A DNA stretch of 55,269 nt, from positions 1 through 55,269 of the forward strand of contig JACJXV010000027.1 in assembly GCA_020636445.1 (NCBI GenBank). The letters are read 5' to 3'. Position numbers and translations under genes: made by a program. Positions within the stretch are counted from its first letter, which is position 1. Every line of letters starts with the position of its first letter. This document shows positions 1 through 8,251 of this stretch, piece by piece. Below the pieces are notes generated by a model. It worked only from the letters and a program-made list of their open reading frames with translations. It did no database searches and was not told where the DNA came from. Source of the stretch: Lewinellaceae bacterium (GTDB taxonomy: Bacteria > Bacteroidota > Bacteroidia > Chitinophagales > Saprospiraceae).

Positions 1-583
1 CAGCAGGTAAGCTTGCCAGACGGTTGCGGGCTAGTTCGAGTGTTTCGAGTTCGGGAAGTCCCGACCAATCTTCCGGAAGTACAGATAAGCGGTTTTTGTT
101 CAGGCGGAGAATTTGCAGGGCCGCATTGGCCGGAGGCGACCAGGGGAAAAGCTTGCGCAACTGATTTTGCTGCAGGTCAAGTTCACGCCATTGATTGGCA
201 TATTGCCCCCATTCGGGAGGGAGTTTTGGGATCCGGTTCCCCGCTAGCAGAACCCGTTTCAGGGCAGGCAGTTTACCCAACTCAGCCGGCCAGGAAACCA
301 GCGCATTATAGCTTATATCGATCTCCTCCAGAGCGACCAGGGACGTAATGGCAGGGGGCAATTGGGTAAGAGCGGTTGAGGCTAATTTAAGGCGGCGCAA
401 TTTTACCAGCTTACCAATGGCAGGGGGAATGACGGGTAGTGGATTATGGCTCAGGTCCAGTACCTCCAGGTTGATACACGCTTCCAGCATATCCGGCCAG
501 GCCGTTAGTTGATGCTGTGATAAATACAACTCGCGGACAGCGCTAGGGTTTTGGCGGACAGAAGCTAGATCGTAGGCGCGCAT
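1..583 (-). CDS. Leucine-rich-repeat protein, 3' part cut off by window edge
   Basis: Reading the minus strand from an ATG at 583 gives an open frame that runs off the window start (about 194 residues visible, beginning MRAYDLASVRQNPSAVREL). It holds regular LRR units of about 23 residues, for example LEVLDLSHNPLPVIPPAIGK, LEEIDISYNALVSWPAELG, WRELDLQQNQLRKL and LETLELARNRLASLP. There is no signal peptide, so it is probably cytoplasmic. LRR proteins bind other proteins; no partner can be named. It starts 16 bases after the stop of the MutS-like gene on the same strand, so the two are probably cotranscribed. The C-terminus and any extra domain (GTPase, kinase) lie outside the window. Confidence 0.85.
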   Translation of the reverse strand, partial: MRAYDLASVRQNPSAVRELYLSQHQLTAWPDMLEACINLEVLDLSHNPLPVIPPAIGKLVKLRRLKLASTALTQLPPAITSLVALEEIDISYNALVSWPAELGKLPALKRVLLAGNRIPKLPPEWGQYANQWRELDLQQNQLRKLFPWSPPANAALQILRLNKNRLSVLPEDWSGLPELETLELARNRLASLPA

Positions 584-599
584 AGCAGGTACTTGGGGA

Positions 600-2465
600 T
601 TACTGCGGATTGTCCTCCGGTTCAGGGTCCATCACAATGCCCATTTTTTCCATGAGCAGGGTGGCATTAAAGCTTTGGCTTACGCCTTTGCGAAGGCGGT
701 AATCAAAGGCCAGCTCGCTGCCGTGAATGGTTACTTCCATGCAAAGGTTTTCAATGTGCCCATCGGATTCAGCTTCCATTTGCGTTAATTCCAGATCATG
801 GGTAGCCAGTAGTCCGGCGCTTTTTTCGGCTAACAGCTGCTTGATGAGGGCTTTGTTCCCGCGGTGGCGGTCACGCGAGTTCGTTCCTTTGAGGATTTCA
901 TCGAGCAGGAAAAAAACGGAACCTTTAGTTGGTGTATCCTGTAAGGGGGTACTTGCCGCAGCATCAATTACCAATTTGAGACGTTGCAGTTCTGCATAAA
1001 AAGAAGAGGCACTTTCGGCCAGGTTATCGGCAGTGCGCATACTGGTAATGATCTGTAACGGGGGCAGGCGTAAGCTGCGGGCACAAACGGGTGCCCCGGA
1101 CTGGGCAAGGACAATATTCAGCCCTACAGCTCTTAGGAAAGTGCTTTTGCCTGCCATATTGGATCCTGTGATCAACTTGAGGTGCCCACGGGTGGGCATG
1201 GTAAGGTCGTTGCCGATCCGTCGCCCCGGGTTAATAAGCGGGTGGCCGAGTTGGGTGCTCTCCAGCAGAGGGCTTTCATTGAATTCCGGAAAACACCAGT
1301 CAGGGTTGTTGTAAGCAAGGTTCGCCAGGCTACACAAGGCCTCCATCTCCGCCAGGCTATTAAACCATTGGGGTAGGTGCTCCCGCCAGCGTTCGCGCCA
1401 GCCCTCCAGGCGGTAGAGCCACTGCAGATCCCAGAGGCCCAACAAATTCAAAATGATAGCAAAAGCATTATACCGAACATCGAGTTGCTGACAGTAATAG
1501 GCTAACTGCTGAAGCGCCCGGGCTGACGTTTGTTGGTTGGCGAGTAAAGGCAACTGAATAGCCTGCAGCCAAGGCGCCTGGAAGGTCGTTTTTTCCAGTA
1601 ACTGGAGCAAGTAGGTATAGTGGTGGAGCAAGTCTGCGGCTTTCCCCGTTTGGGTATGGGCTTGCTGAATGCGTTCGGCATACCGCATCAGTAGTAATGC
1701 TGCCGGCAGCAGACAGGCCAAAGTGGCCAGCCAGGGTAAACGAAGATATACCGTGGTTGCCAGCCCGGTGAGTGTAGCGATCGGCAGTAACCAAAGGACC
1801 ATTCGCATCCAGGGTTTCGACCAAACGAATCCGGTATCGCGGAGCCAGGTTAGAATTTGCTGGCGATAAATGGGTTGGTCGTCGGTAGCCAGTCCGGTAG
1901 CCCGGAATGCTTGCCGCCAGGCCAGGTTGTCGCGCAGTTCGGCAATAGCTTCCTGCCGTTGCATAACCAGTGCCGGTGCGGCAGCCTGGGTGAAGTACCC
2001 GGCCAGGCATTCTTCCCCCCCTACACTGGTACACCGGTTGGTGTATTGAAAAAAAGAATGCTCTCCAAAAATATCGAGATCAACACTGTAGGGATGGTTG
2101 ATGTCCAGAAAACGAGCACCGTTGGGAAAATGCCGGTACCGGTATTGGAGGGCTTCCAGTTCTTCCTCATTGACGCGGGCCAACCGTCGTTGCTGTGCTT
2201 CTTCCCGTTCCAAACCGGTATGCCATTGCACCAGGCGGTAAAATCCAACCAAAGCCAATACGGCAAAAAGGAAGGCTGCCAGCGGATGGATGGCCGTCCC
2301 CAGGTAAATGCCTGTGAAGAGGGCGATCAGAAACACCAGCAGGCGGACGATCGCAAAACGAACATAGCGTTTACGCAAACGGGTGGCTTGCTGGAGGAAG
2401 TCAGCAGCCTGACGACGGTAGCGTGTAGCAGCAGCCTCATTATGGATGGATGGTGTGATTGACAT
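600..2465 (-). CDS. Membrane-anchored MutS-family ATPase
   Basis: 621 residues. The C-terminal third is a MutS-type ABC ATPase: Walker A GSNMAGKST at residues 434-442 and Walker B LLDEILKGTN with D522/E523, followed by the family's SRDRHRGN stretch and a late TTHD-like 'LLATHDLEL' H-loop. The N-terminus carries two hydrophobic segments near residues 38-75 (LLVFLIALFTGIYLGTAI and FLFAVLALVGFYRLV) and there are two more near 220-260, so it is membrane-bound. The mismatch-recognition domain I of MutS is absent. Such 600-residue MutS-related proteins are common in Bacteroidota but their role is not established; general mismatch repair is unlikely. First gene of a pair with the LRR gene downstream. 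Confidence 0.85.
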   Translation of the reverse strand: MSITPSIHNEAAATRYRRQAADFLQQATRLRKRYVRFAIVRLLVFLIALFTGIYLGTAIHPLAAFLFAVLALVGFYRLVQWHTGLEREEAQQRRLARVNEEELEALQYRYRHFPNGARFLDINHPYSVDLDIFGEHSFFQYTNRCTSVGGEECLAGYFTQAAAPALVMQRQEAIAELRDNLAWRQAFRATGLATDDQPIYRQQILTWLRDTGFVWSKPWMRMVLWLLPIATLTGLATTVYLRLPWLATLACLLPAALLLMRYAERIQQAHTQTGKAADLLHHYTYLLQLLEKTTFQAPWLQAIQLPLLANQQTSARALQQLAYYCQQLDVRYNAFAIILNLLGLWDLQWLYRLEGWRERWREHLPQWFNSLAEMEALCSLANLAYNNPDWCFPEFNESPLLESTQLGHPLINPGRRIGNDLTMPTRGHLKLITGSNMAGKSTFLRAVGLNIVLAQSGAPVCARSLRLPPLQIITSMRTADNLAESASSFYAELQRLKLVIDAAASTPLQDTPTKGSVFFLLDEILKGTNSRDRHRGNKALIKQLLAEKSAGLLATHDLELTQMEAESDGHIENLCMEVTIHGSELAFDYRLRKGVSQSFNATLLMEKMGIVMDPEPEDNPQ

Positions 2466-2574
2466 GGAACAGTGCTGGATTTTCGCCGGCGTTAACGACT
2501 ATGGTTATTACCGGAGGGGTCAATTCTGGCTTTTTTTTCGCTGAGCGGGTAATATTGCTAAAAAAAACATTTGC

Positions 2575-2593
2575 TTTGCGAAATTTCGCTAAA
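2575..2593. promoter_or_regulatory. Palindromic operator candidate before the ScfR-like gene
   Basis: GCGAAATTTCGC at 2578-2589 is a perfect 12-base palindrome, flanked by TTT and TAAA so that the whole reads TTTGCGAAATTTCGCTAAA. Related half-sites TTGCTAAA (about 2555) and TTCGCTGA (about 2538) lie just upstream. It ends 20 bases before the ATG at 2614. RamB/ScfR-type regulators are known to bind TTTGC-containing sites and to control themselves, so self-regulation is a reasonable inference. Confidence 0.5.
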
Positions 2594-2613
2594 AGTTGGT
2601 ATTTTCCCGGACT

Positions 2614-4101
2614 ATGAAGACAAAATCACCACATTTCAGGGTACTCTTCGGCCTAAAGGTAAAGCAACTCAGGCAAAAGCGGCAGCTATCCTTTGCGGAT
2701 TTGTCTGAAAAAACCGGATTGTCGATTTCTTATCTCAATGAGATTGAGAAGGGAAAGAAGTTTCCCAAAGAAGACAAGGTGGCGGTGATGGCCGCGGCAC
2801 TGGGAATTAGCGTCGAGGAAATATTAACCTTTGACCAGGATGAAAATCTGGCACCGGTGCAGGAGTTGCTTCGCTCCAACTTTCTCAATGAACTACCGCT
2901 GGATCTGTTTGGGATAGACCTTAATAAAGTTGTAGAGATTATTGCCAATGCCCCTGCCCGGGTGGGGGCGTTTATCTCAACCCTATTGGAGATTTCCCGT
3001 AATTATGCCTTACGGGAGGAGAATTTTTATTTTGGCGCCTTGCGGTCATACCTGGAATTGCACAGTAACTATTTTGCAGATTTAGAGCAAGCGGCACTTG
3101 CCTTCAGCCGGGAGCATGCGATTCCTGCGGGACGCCCTTTGCCGGAAAATCTGCTGCGGCGATTATTGGCGGATGATCTGGGATATAAGATCAGCGAGAA
3201 TGGCCTGGATGCCTATCCTGACCTAAAGCACTTGCGGGCTGTATTTGTCCCCAAGCGCAATGAATTACTATTGAACAGTAGTTTGACCGCCAGCCAGCGT
3301 TCCTTTCAGTATGGCAAAGAGCTAGGGTTCCATTTTCTGGGGTTAAAAGATCGCGCATATACTTCTTCGCTCATGCGGGGTCGGGTTTTTGAGGAAGTCT
3401 TGAACCATTCGAAAGCGATCTATTTTTCGGTGGCACTCCATATGCCTGAGCAAGCTTTTGTAGCGGACATGCAACAGTTCTTTGCCCGTGCAGAATGGGA
3501 TAGCAAAGCCTGGTTGGGGCTCATGCATCGCTATGAGGCAACACCGGAAATGTTTTACCACCGGTTGACTAATATTCTGCCCCAGCATTTCGGCATGCGG
3601 AAATTATTTTTCATCCGCTTTGTCCACGATCCACGACAACAGGTTTTTGAAGTAGATCGGGAGTTACACCTGAATTATCGGCACCAACCCCATGGAAACG
3701 GGCTGTTTGAACACTACTGCCGGCGCTGGGTTTCCGTGTCTTTACTACAGGAGTTGGCCGATCGCCAGGCTAAGGGTGAGCAGCCCGATTTTCTGGTTCA
3801 GGCGCAGTTGTCGCAGTACCAGAAGGGAAGCGAGACGTACCTCTGCCTCACGATTGCCCGCCCCGATTATCCTTCGCCGCACCGAAATGTAAGTGTTACG
3901 CTGGGGTTGCTGCTCGACGACGAATTATCCAGGAAAATAAAATTTCTGGCGGATCCAGCGATTCCCTTGCGGGAGGTCCATACTACCTGCGAGCGCTGTA
4001 CGATAAGTGATTGCCAGGAACGGGCCTCTCCGCCGATCATTGCTGACCGGCGGACGAAAATGCAGCGCATCCAAGATCAATTGGACGCTTTACAGCGTTA
4101 A
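2614..4101 (+). CDS. XRE-family regulator, ScfR/RamB-like (DUF2083-type C-terminus)
   Basis: About 495 residues from the ATG at 2614; the frame also stays open upstream to a TTG at 2596, but the ATG begins right before the helix-turn-helix, as usual for the family. Residues 5-65 form an XRE-type HTH (LSFADLSEKTGLSISYLNEI). The middle resembles the IrrE/ImmA-like region of ScfR proteins but reads KELGFHFL where a metallopeptidase would have HExxH, so no protease activity is expected. The C-terminus has the family's cysteine signature CERCTISDCQERASPP. Known relatives (RamB, MccR) sense short-chain acyl-CoA and control acetate, propionate or glyoxylate genes. Targets here are unknown; no such genes are adjacent. 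Confidence 0.8.
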   Translation: MKTKSPHFRVLFGLKVKQLRQKRQLSFADLSEKTGLSISYLNEIEKGKKFPKEDKVAVMAAALGISVEEILTFDQDENLAPVQELLRSNFLNELPLDLFGIDLNKVVEIIANAPARVGAFISTLLEISRNYALREENFYFGALRSYLELHSNYFADLEQAALAFSREHAIPAGRPLPENLLRRLLADDLGYKISENGLDAYPDLKHLRAVFVPKRNELLLNSSLTASQRSFQYGKELGFHFLGLKDRAYTSSLMRGRVFEEVLNHSKAIYFSVALHMPEQAFVADMQQFFARAEWDSKAWLGLMHRYEATPEMFYHRLTNILPQHFGMRKLFFIRFVHDPRQQVFEVDRELHLNYRHQPHGNGLFEHYCRRWVSVSLLQELADRQAKGEQPDFLVQAQLSQYQKGSETYLCLTIARPDYPSPHRNVSVTLGLLLDDELSRKIKFLADPAIPLREVHTTCERCTISDCQERASPPIIADRRTKMQRIQDQLDALQR

Positions 4102-4195
4102 TCCTTAGTACGCAAGGGTGTCTTCTGTGGGGCTCTTCGCTGTGGGTATAGCCCAGTACAGGTAATCGGATGATGCCTGATCGTGATGCTTTTCC

Positions 4196-4203
4196 TACTT
4201 TTG
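4196..4203 (+). promoter_or_regulatory. Putative -7 promoter element of the DPP-IV gene
   Basis: TACTTTTG matches the Bacteroidota -7 consensus TAnnTTTG, 66 bases upstream of the start codon at 4270. No clear -33 TTTG is seen at the usual spacing, so this rests on one element. Confidence 0.4.
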
Positions 4204-4269
4204 TCACCCTTAGCTTTACCTGGCGTCTTAATACCCGGGTAGAAATCCTTAACCAAACGGATAAACGGA

Positions 4270-6564
4270 ATGATGATACGGTTGATTTTTGTTCTTGTAC
4301 TGGGCAGCCTTACAGGATTGCTGTCAGCACAACGGATTGCATCCGTCCAGCCGATTACGCTGGAGGGTATTTGGCAGGAAGGGATTTACGATGCAAAGAG
4401 TGTCCCTGGGTTCAACTTCCAGCGCGATGGGCGCCATTATACGCGGTTGGAAGGAAATCGCATTATTCAGTACGATCTCACTACAGGCCAGCAAACGGCT
4501 GTGATACTTGATGCTGCTACCTTGCGCGGGCAAGCAGGTTTTTCCGGGGAGCTGGATGGCTATACGTTTAGTGCTGACGAACGTAAATTGCTGCTTGAGG
4601 TAGGTAAGGAGTCTATTTACCGGCGTAGTTCGCAAGCTCATTTCCTGGTGTTTGATCGCAACTCGGGCCAGCTGGAGGCCGTTTTTCCCGGCGGGAAAAT
4701 CATGTATGCTTCCTTTAACCCGCAAGCGGATAAGGTGGCTTTTGTCTACCAAAACAACCTGTATTACCGCGATCTGGCCAGTGGGCAGATTACAGCCATT
4801 ACTACGGATGGAGCGCGCAACGCCATTATCAACGGTGCTGCCGATTGGGTTTATGAAGAAGAATTTTCGATGGCCCAGGCATTTTCCTGGTCGGGTGATG
4901 GCAACAAGATTGGCTTTTTGCGCTTTGATGAGCGGGCCGTTCCTGAATTCACGATGACCCTGTTCAAAAAAGAATTGTACCCGGAATATGTCACGTTTAA
5001 GTATCCCAAAGTTGGCGAACCCAACTCCTTGGTAGGGGTGCGGATTTTTGATCTGACAACCGCTAAAACAGTAGCTGTTAATACCGGCACTGAAACGGAC
5101 CAATACATCCCCCGGATAAAATGGACATCGGGCAATACCCAGTTGTGTCTTACCCGATTGAACCGACACCAGAACGAATTGGAGCTTTTGCTGGCAGATG
5201 CTACTACGGGGGATACCCGCCGGTTGTTGCGGGAAACGAATCCCGCCTACATCGACCTGCACGATAACCTTACCTTTCTGGCGAATGGACAGGAGTTCCT
5301 CTGGACGAGTGAGGCGGACGGCTGGAACCACCTCTATCTCTATGATATGAACGGGAAACTGGTCCGCCAACTCACTAAAGGCAACTGGGAGGTCACCGAT
5401 TTTTACGGTGTCGATGAAGCCAACGGCGTTTTGTATTACCAGGCGGCAGAAAATTCTCCGCTCGAACGGCAGGTTTATCAACTGGGGTTAAATGGCCGCA
5501 ATAAGGTGGAATTAGCCGAGGAACCTGGTTGGAATATAGCTCAATTCAGCAGCACGTTCGATTATTTTGTCTTGAACCATTCTACGGCTAACCGGCCGTC
5601 AAGTTATGTGGTTTACGATCGCAAGGGGAGCATGGTGCGTACTATTGAAGAAAACACTGCGCTTATCGATTTGCAGCAAAAGGCAGCGGTTTCTCCGGTA
5701 GAGTTTTTCAAATTCAAAACGAGTGAGCAAGTTGAGCTCAATGGCTGGATGATTAAGCCGGCTAACTTTAACCCCAATGCACGGTACCCGGTATTCATGT
5801 TCCTCTACGGGGGGCCGGGCAGCCAACAGGTTACGGATAGCTGGAAGGGGGCCAATTACTGGTGGTTCGAAATGCTGGCCCAACAAGGGTATCTGGTGGC
5901 TTGTGTCGACAACCGGGGTACTGGCGGCCGCGGAGAACAGTTCAAAAAGATTACCTATCAGCAGTTAGGAAAGTACGAAACTATCGATCAGCTTGAAGCC
6001 GCCCGTTATTTGGCGGGGCTTACGTTTACCGACCCCCAGCGCATAGGTATTTTTGGCTGGAGTTACGGGGGGTATATGTCGAGTTTATGTTTGCTCAAAG
6101 GGAACGATATTTTCAAGGTAGGCATCGCCGTAGCCCCGGTAACCAACTGGAAGTGGTATGATTCGATCTATACCGAACGCTATATGCGGACGGAAGCGGA
6201 AAACCCGGGGGGGTACCGGGATAATTCACCGGTTAATTTTGCCGATCGCCTGCAGGGCAAGTACCTGCTGGTTCACGGGTTGGCCGACGATAATGTACAC
6301 TTCCAGCACACGGCAGAAATGACCAATGCATTGGTTGCCGCCAATAAGCAATTCGATACGTATGTGTATCCCAACCGCAATCACGGCATTCGCGGCGATA
6401 ATGCCCGGCTGCATTTGTATACTAAAATGACTAATTTCCTGCATGAGAACCTGCGCGGTCGGCCATTGGCGGAATCTACTTCCGCCCGCGACCAGGGTAA
6501 GGTGGAAATGATGCGAAAATTGCAAGAGAGCAAAGTGAAGAAAAATATTCCGATTAAGGAGTAG
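4270..6564 (+). CDS. Secreted dipeptidyl peptidase IV (S9 family)
   Basis: 764 residues with an N-terminal signal peptide ending in LLSAQ. The N-terminal part is the beta-propeller and contains the double-Glu motif DWVYEEEF (E197/E198) that binds the substrate amino group in DPP-IV. The C-terminal alpha/beta-hydrolase has the triad Ser598 in GWSYGGYM, Asp673 in GLADDNVHF and His705 in NRNHGI. These together identify a DPP-IV rather than an acylaminoacyl or oligopeptidase. It removes X-Pro or X-Ala dipeptides from peptides, probably in the periplasm. It stands alone, with its own probable promoter and a hairpin of heptad repeats just after the stop. Confidence 0.95.
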   Translation: MMIRLIFVLVLGSLTGLLSAQRIASVQPITLEGIWQEGIYDAKSVPGFNFQRDGRHYTRLEGNRIIQYDLTTGQQTAVILDAATLRGQAGFSGELDGYTFSADERKLLLEVGKESIYRRSSQAHFLVFDRNSGQLEAVFPGGKIMYASFNPQADKVAFVYQNNLYYRDLASGQITAITTDGARNAIINGAADWVYEEEFSMAQAFSWSGDGNKIGFLRFDERAVPEFTMTLFKKELYPEYVTFKYPKVGEPNSLVGVRIFDLTTAKTVAVNTGTETDQYIPRIKWTSGNTQLCLTRLNRHQNELELLLADATTGDTRRLLRETNPAYIDLHDNLTFLANGQEFLWTSEADGWNHLYLYDMNGKLVRQLTKGNWEVTDFYGVDEANGVLYYQAAENSPLERQVYQLGLNGRNKVELAEEPGWNIAQFSSTFDYFVLNHSTANRPSSYVVYDRKGSMVRTIEENTALIDLQQKAAVSPVEFFKFKTSEQVELNGWMIKPANFNPNARYPVFMFLYGGPGSQQVTDSWKGANYWWFEMLAQQGYLVACVDNRGTGGRGEQFKKITYQQLGKYETIDQLEAARYLAGLTFTDPQRIGIFGWSYGGYMSSLCLLKGNDIFKVGIAVAPVTNWKWYDSIYTERYMRTEAENPGGYRDNSPVNFADRLQGKYLLVHGLADDNVHFQHTAEMTNALVAANKQFDTYVYPNRNHGIRGDNARLHLYTKMTNFLHENLRGRPLAESTSARDQGKVEMMRKLQESKVKKNIPIKE

Positions 6565-6570
6565 TGTTTG

Positions 6571-6605
6571 GGTTTCTAGTTACTAGCTACCAGTAACCAG
6601 AAACC
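6571..6605. repeat. Inverted heptad repeats forming a hairpin after DPP-IV
   Basis: Left arm GGTTTCTAGTTACTAG (6571-6586) and right arm CCAGTAACCAGAAACC (6590-6605) pair at 14 of 16 positions around a CTA loop. The arms are made of 7-base units of the CCAGTAA type found in several other spacers of this window. The hairpin begins 6 bases after the stop codon at 6564. It has no T-tract, so it may be an mRNA 3' end or just a repeat. Confidence 0.65.
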
Positions 6606-6626
6606 AACAATCAGGGAACTTTTCTT

Positions 6627-6634
6627 TACTTTTG
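6627..6634 (+). promoter_or_regulatory. Putative -7 promoter element of smpB
   Basis: TACTTTTG, identical to the element before the DPP-IV gene and matching TAnnTTTG, lies 28 bases before the smpB ATG. No convincing -33 element. Confidence 0.45.
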
Positions 6635-6661
6635 GCCGTTCCTTAGGGGCACAGTAGAAGT

Positions 6662-7129
6662 ATGACTGAGAAAAAGAAAAAACACACCCCGGAGGTCGTC
6701 AACCGACGAGCCCGGCACGAATATAACTTCATCGATAAGTATGAAGCAGGTATCGCCTTGTGGGGCACTGAAGTAAAAGCCCTGCGGGCAGGTAAAGCCA
6801 ATTTATCAGACGCCTATTGTCTGTTTGAAAAAGGCGAACTCTTTGTCCGGAATATGCACATCTCTGAGTACGAAAATGGTACCTATGCCAACCACGAGGC
6901 CCGCCGGACGCGCAAATTACTCTTACATCGCAGCGAACTGAAGAAACTGGAGCGCCGCGTTATGGAAAAAGGCTTTACCATTGTTCCCTATCGCTTGTAC
7001 TTTACGGACCGGGGCTTTGTAAAGCTTGAAATAGCCCTGGCGCAGGGGAAAAAGGCCTTCGACAAGCGGGAAACCATCAAAGAAAAGGATACCAAGCGGG
7101 ACCTGGAGCGCTTCAGGAAGTATATGTAA
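6662..7129 (+). CDS. smpB: SsrA-binding protein SmpB
   Basis: 155 residues, full family length. Family landmarks are all present: NRRARHEYNFIDKYEAGIAL near residues 14-33, GTEVKALRAGKANLSDAY (residues 36-53), HISEYENGTYANHEARRTRKLLLH, and the basic tail FDKRETIKEKDTKRDLERF. SmpB binds tmRNA and brings it to stalled ribosomes for trans-translation in the cytoplasm. The gene is monocistronic here; the tmRNA gene (ssrA) is not in the window. Confidence 0.98.
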   Translation: MTEKKKKHTPEVVNRRARHEYNFIDKYEAGIALWGTEVKALRAGKANLSDAYCLFEKGELFVRNMHISEYENGTYANHEARRTRKLLLHRSELKKLERRVMEKGFTIVPYRLYFTDRGFVKLEIALAQGKKAFDKRETIKEKDTKRDLERFRKYM

Positions 7130-7133
7130 ATTT

Positions 7134-7206
7134 GTTACTGGTTACTGGTTACTGGTTACTCGTAGAGAGCCTTATAGGGTCAATTGAGGGTAATCAGTAA
7201 CCAGCG
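7134..7206. repeat. Heptad repeat tract between convergent genes
   Basis: Four head-to-tail 7-base units (TTACTGG three times, then TTACTCG) at 7135-7162 begin 5 bases after the smpB stop. About 30 bases further on, TCAGTAACCAG (7194-7204) is the reverse complement of the unit pair, so the tract can fold into a stem of about ten base pairs. It fills the gap between the ends of two convergent genes. Confidence 0.7.
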
Positions 7207-7213
7207 ACACAAA

Positions 7214-8005
7214 TTATAACCCATCAACCCACGTTAGCAACATCCCTTTAGCGATTGTTCGGGTACCGGCAATTACTTGTGCAACATCCAGGTTGGGGTC
7301 GTCTTTGCCATGTATTTTTTCCCATTCAGGGCTGGTGTCAGCATACATTTGCCCGATATGGGTGTAAAAATCCACCGTAACAGCCTGGTACCCTACCTCT
7401 GTACCCCAGGGTTGCAGGAGGGACATAATCTGCCAGCCTACGCGCTTTTTGTTGTTGACTGCTTCCTGATGGACGGGGAGGAAATAATTAAACTCCATCG
7501 AATAATACTTCTGCATGCCACCTTCCGGAACGCTCATATAGTTGACAGCGGCATATTTAGCCCCTGTGGCAGCATTTTCGGTGCCTCCTTCGAGGCGGAA
7601 CACTTCACTACGGACGATTGACCGCAAATTATTGGTTTCATTGTAAAGCTTTAGTTCCTCCGTCGTTAAGCCTGCCTTCTTGACTAATTCGGAATAGTTC
7701 GCACCTGCTTCAACGGCCGCCCAGTTAGGGTAGACGTTAACCGTGATATAGTCATAGGGAACCTCGGTTCCTCTGGGGCTGGTAATTGCCCATAATGACC
7801 AGTCGATAATGCCTTTACTGGCCTGTAACTGTTTGTGGATTTTTTTCCACACTTGGGTCTCACATTTTACGTATTCGCTGGTTTTACCCGGGGTTGATTT
7901 CATGTAACTGACAACCAATAAGGGGTTCTCGGCCTGTTCCTGGGCCCAAGCATTGGCTACCATAATGGCCAGCACAATGATGATCAGCATCCATTTCTTT
8001 TGCAT
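7214..8005 (-). CDS. Secreted protein with two alpha/beta-barrel-like repeats, function unknown
   Basis: 263 residues with a signal peptide (LIIIVLAIMVANAWAQ). Two homologous halves can be seen: residues about 28-115 (LLVVSYMKSTPGKTSEYVKC ... PRGTEVPYDYITVNVYPNW) and about 148-235 (AAVNYMSVPEGGMQKYYSME ... PWGTEVGYQAVTVDFYTHI). Each has the pattern of a ferredoxin-like or stress-responsive 'DABB' fold: a first strand, a 'Y..E...W/F...H' helix, then a closing V-x-V-x-F/Y strand. Whether it binds a ligand or is an enzyme cannot be told. It is a single gene. Confidence 0.7.
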   Translation of the reverse strand: MQKKWMLIIIVLAIMVANAWAQEQAENPLLVVSYMKSTPGKTSEYVKCETQVWKKIHKQLQASKGIIDWSLWAITSPRGTEVPYDYITVNVYPNWAAVEAGANYSELVKKAGLTTEELKLYNETNNLRSIVRSEVFRLEGGTENAATGAKYAAVNYMSVPEGGMQKYYSMEFNYFLPVHQEAVNNKKRVGWQIMSLLQPWGTEVGYQAVTVDFYTHIGQMYADTSPEWEKIHGKDDPNLDVAQVIAGTRTIAKGMLLTWVDGL

Positions 8006-8155
8006 GGTTTGTTTTTTAGGTGTTAGGTGTTTTGGTTTTATTCAATTTAACAGTATTCTAAATCAAATGAAAGTGATTGATGGTATTTTTATTTTGAAAT
8101 AATTAAAGTTTTAAAAATTATATTCCGCAACTATGTTGTTTTGGCTTGAAAACGC

Positions 8156-8197
8156 CAGCACCCTTTCACAAGCTGCCAGGCTTGTGAAAGGGTGCTG
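8156..8197 (-). terminator. Strong hairpin terminator of the serine hydrolase gene
   Basis: An 18-base-pair perfect stem, arms 8156-8173 and 8180-8197, with a 6-base loop. The core CACCCTTTCACAAGC pairs with its exact complement. On the minus strand the stem is followed by GCGTTTTC. It lies 55 bases after the stop at 8252 and upstream of the next minus-strand gene, as expected for an intrinsic terminator, though the T-tract is short. Confidence 0.7.
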
Positions 8198-8251
8198 CCC
8201 GAACAAGTTACTTAAGGATGCAGGACCGACCCCGCCAGAAACTACGAGGTC

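Noticed and set aside
4170..4511. Plus-strand 113-codon frame over the DPP-IV start
   Set aside because: It overlaps the DPP-IV gene in another frame and has no domain.
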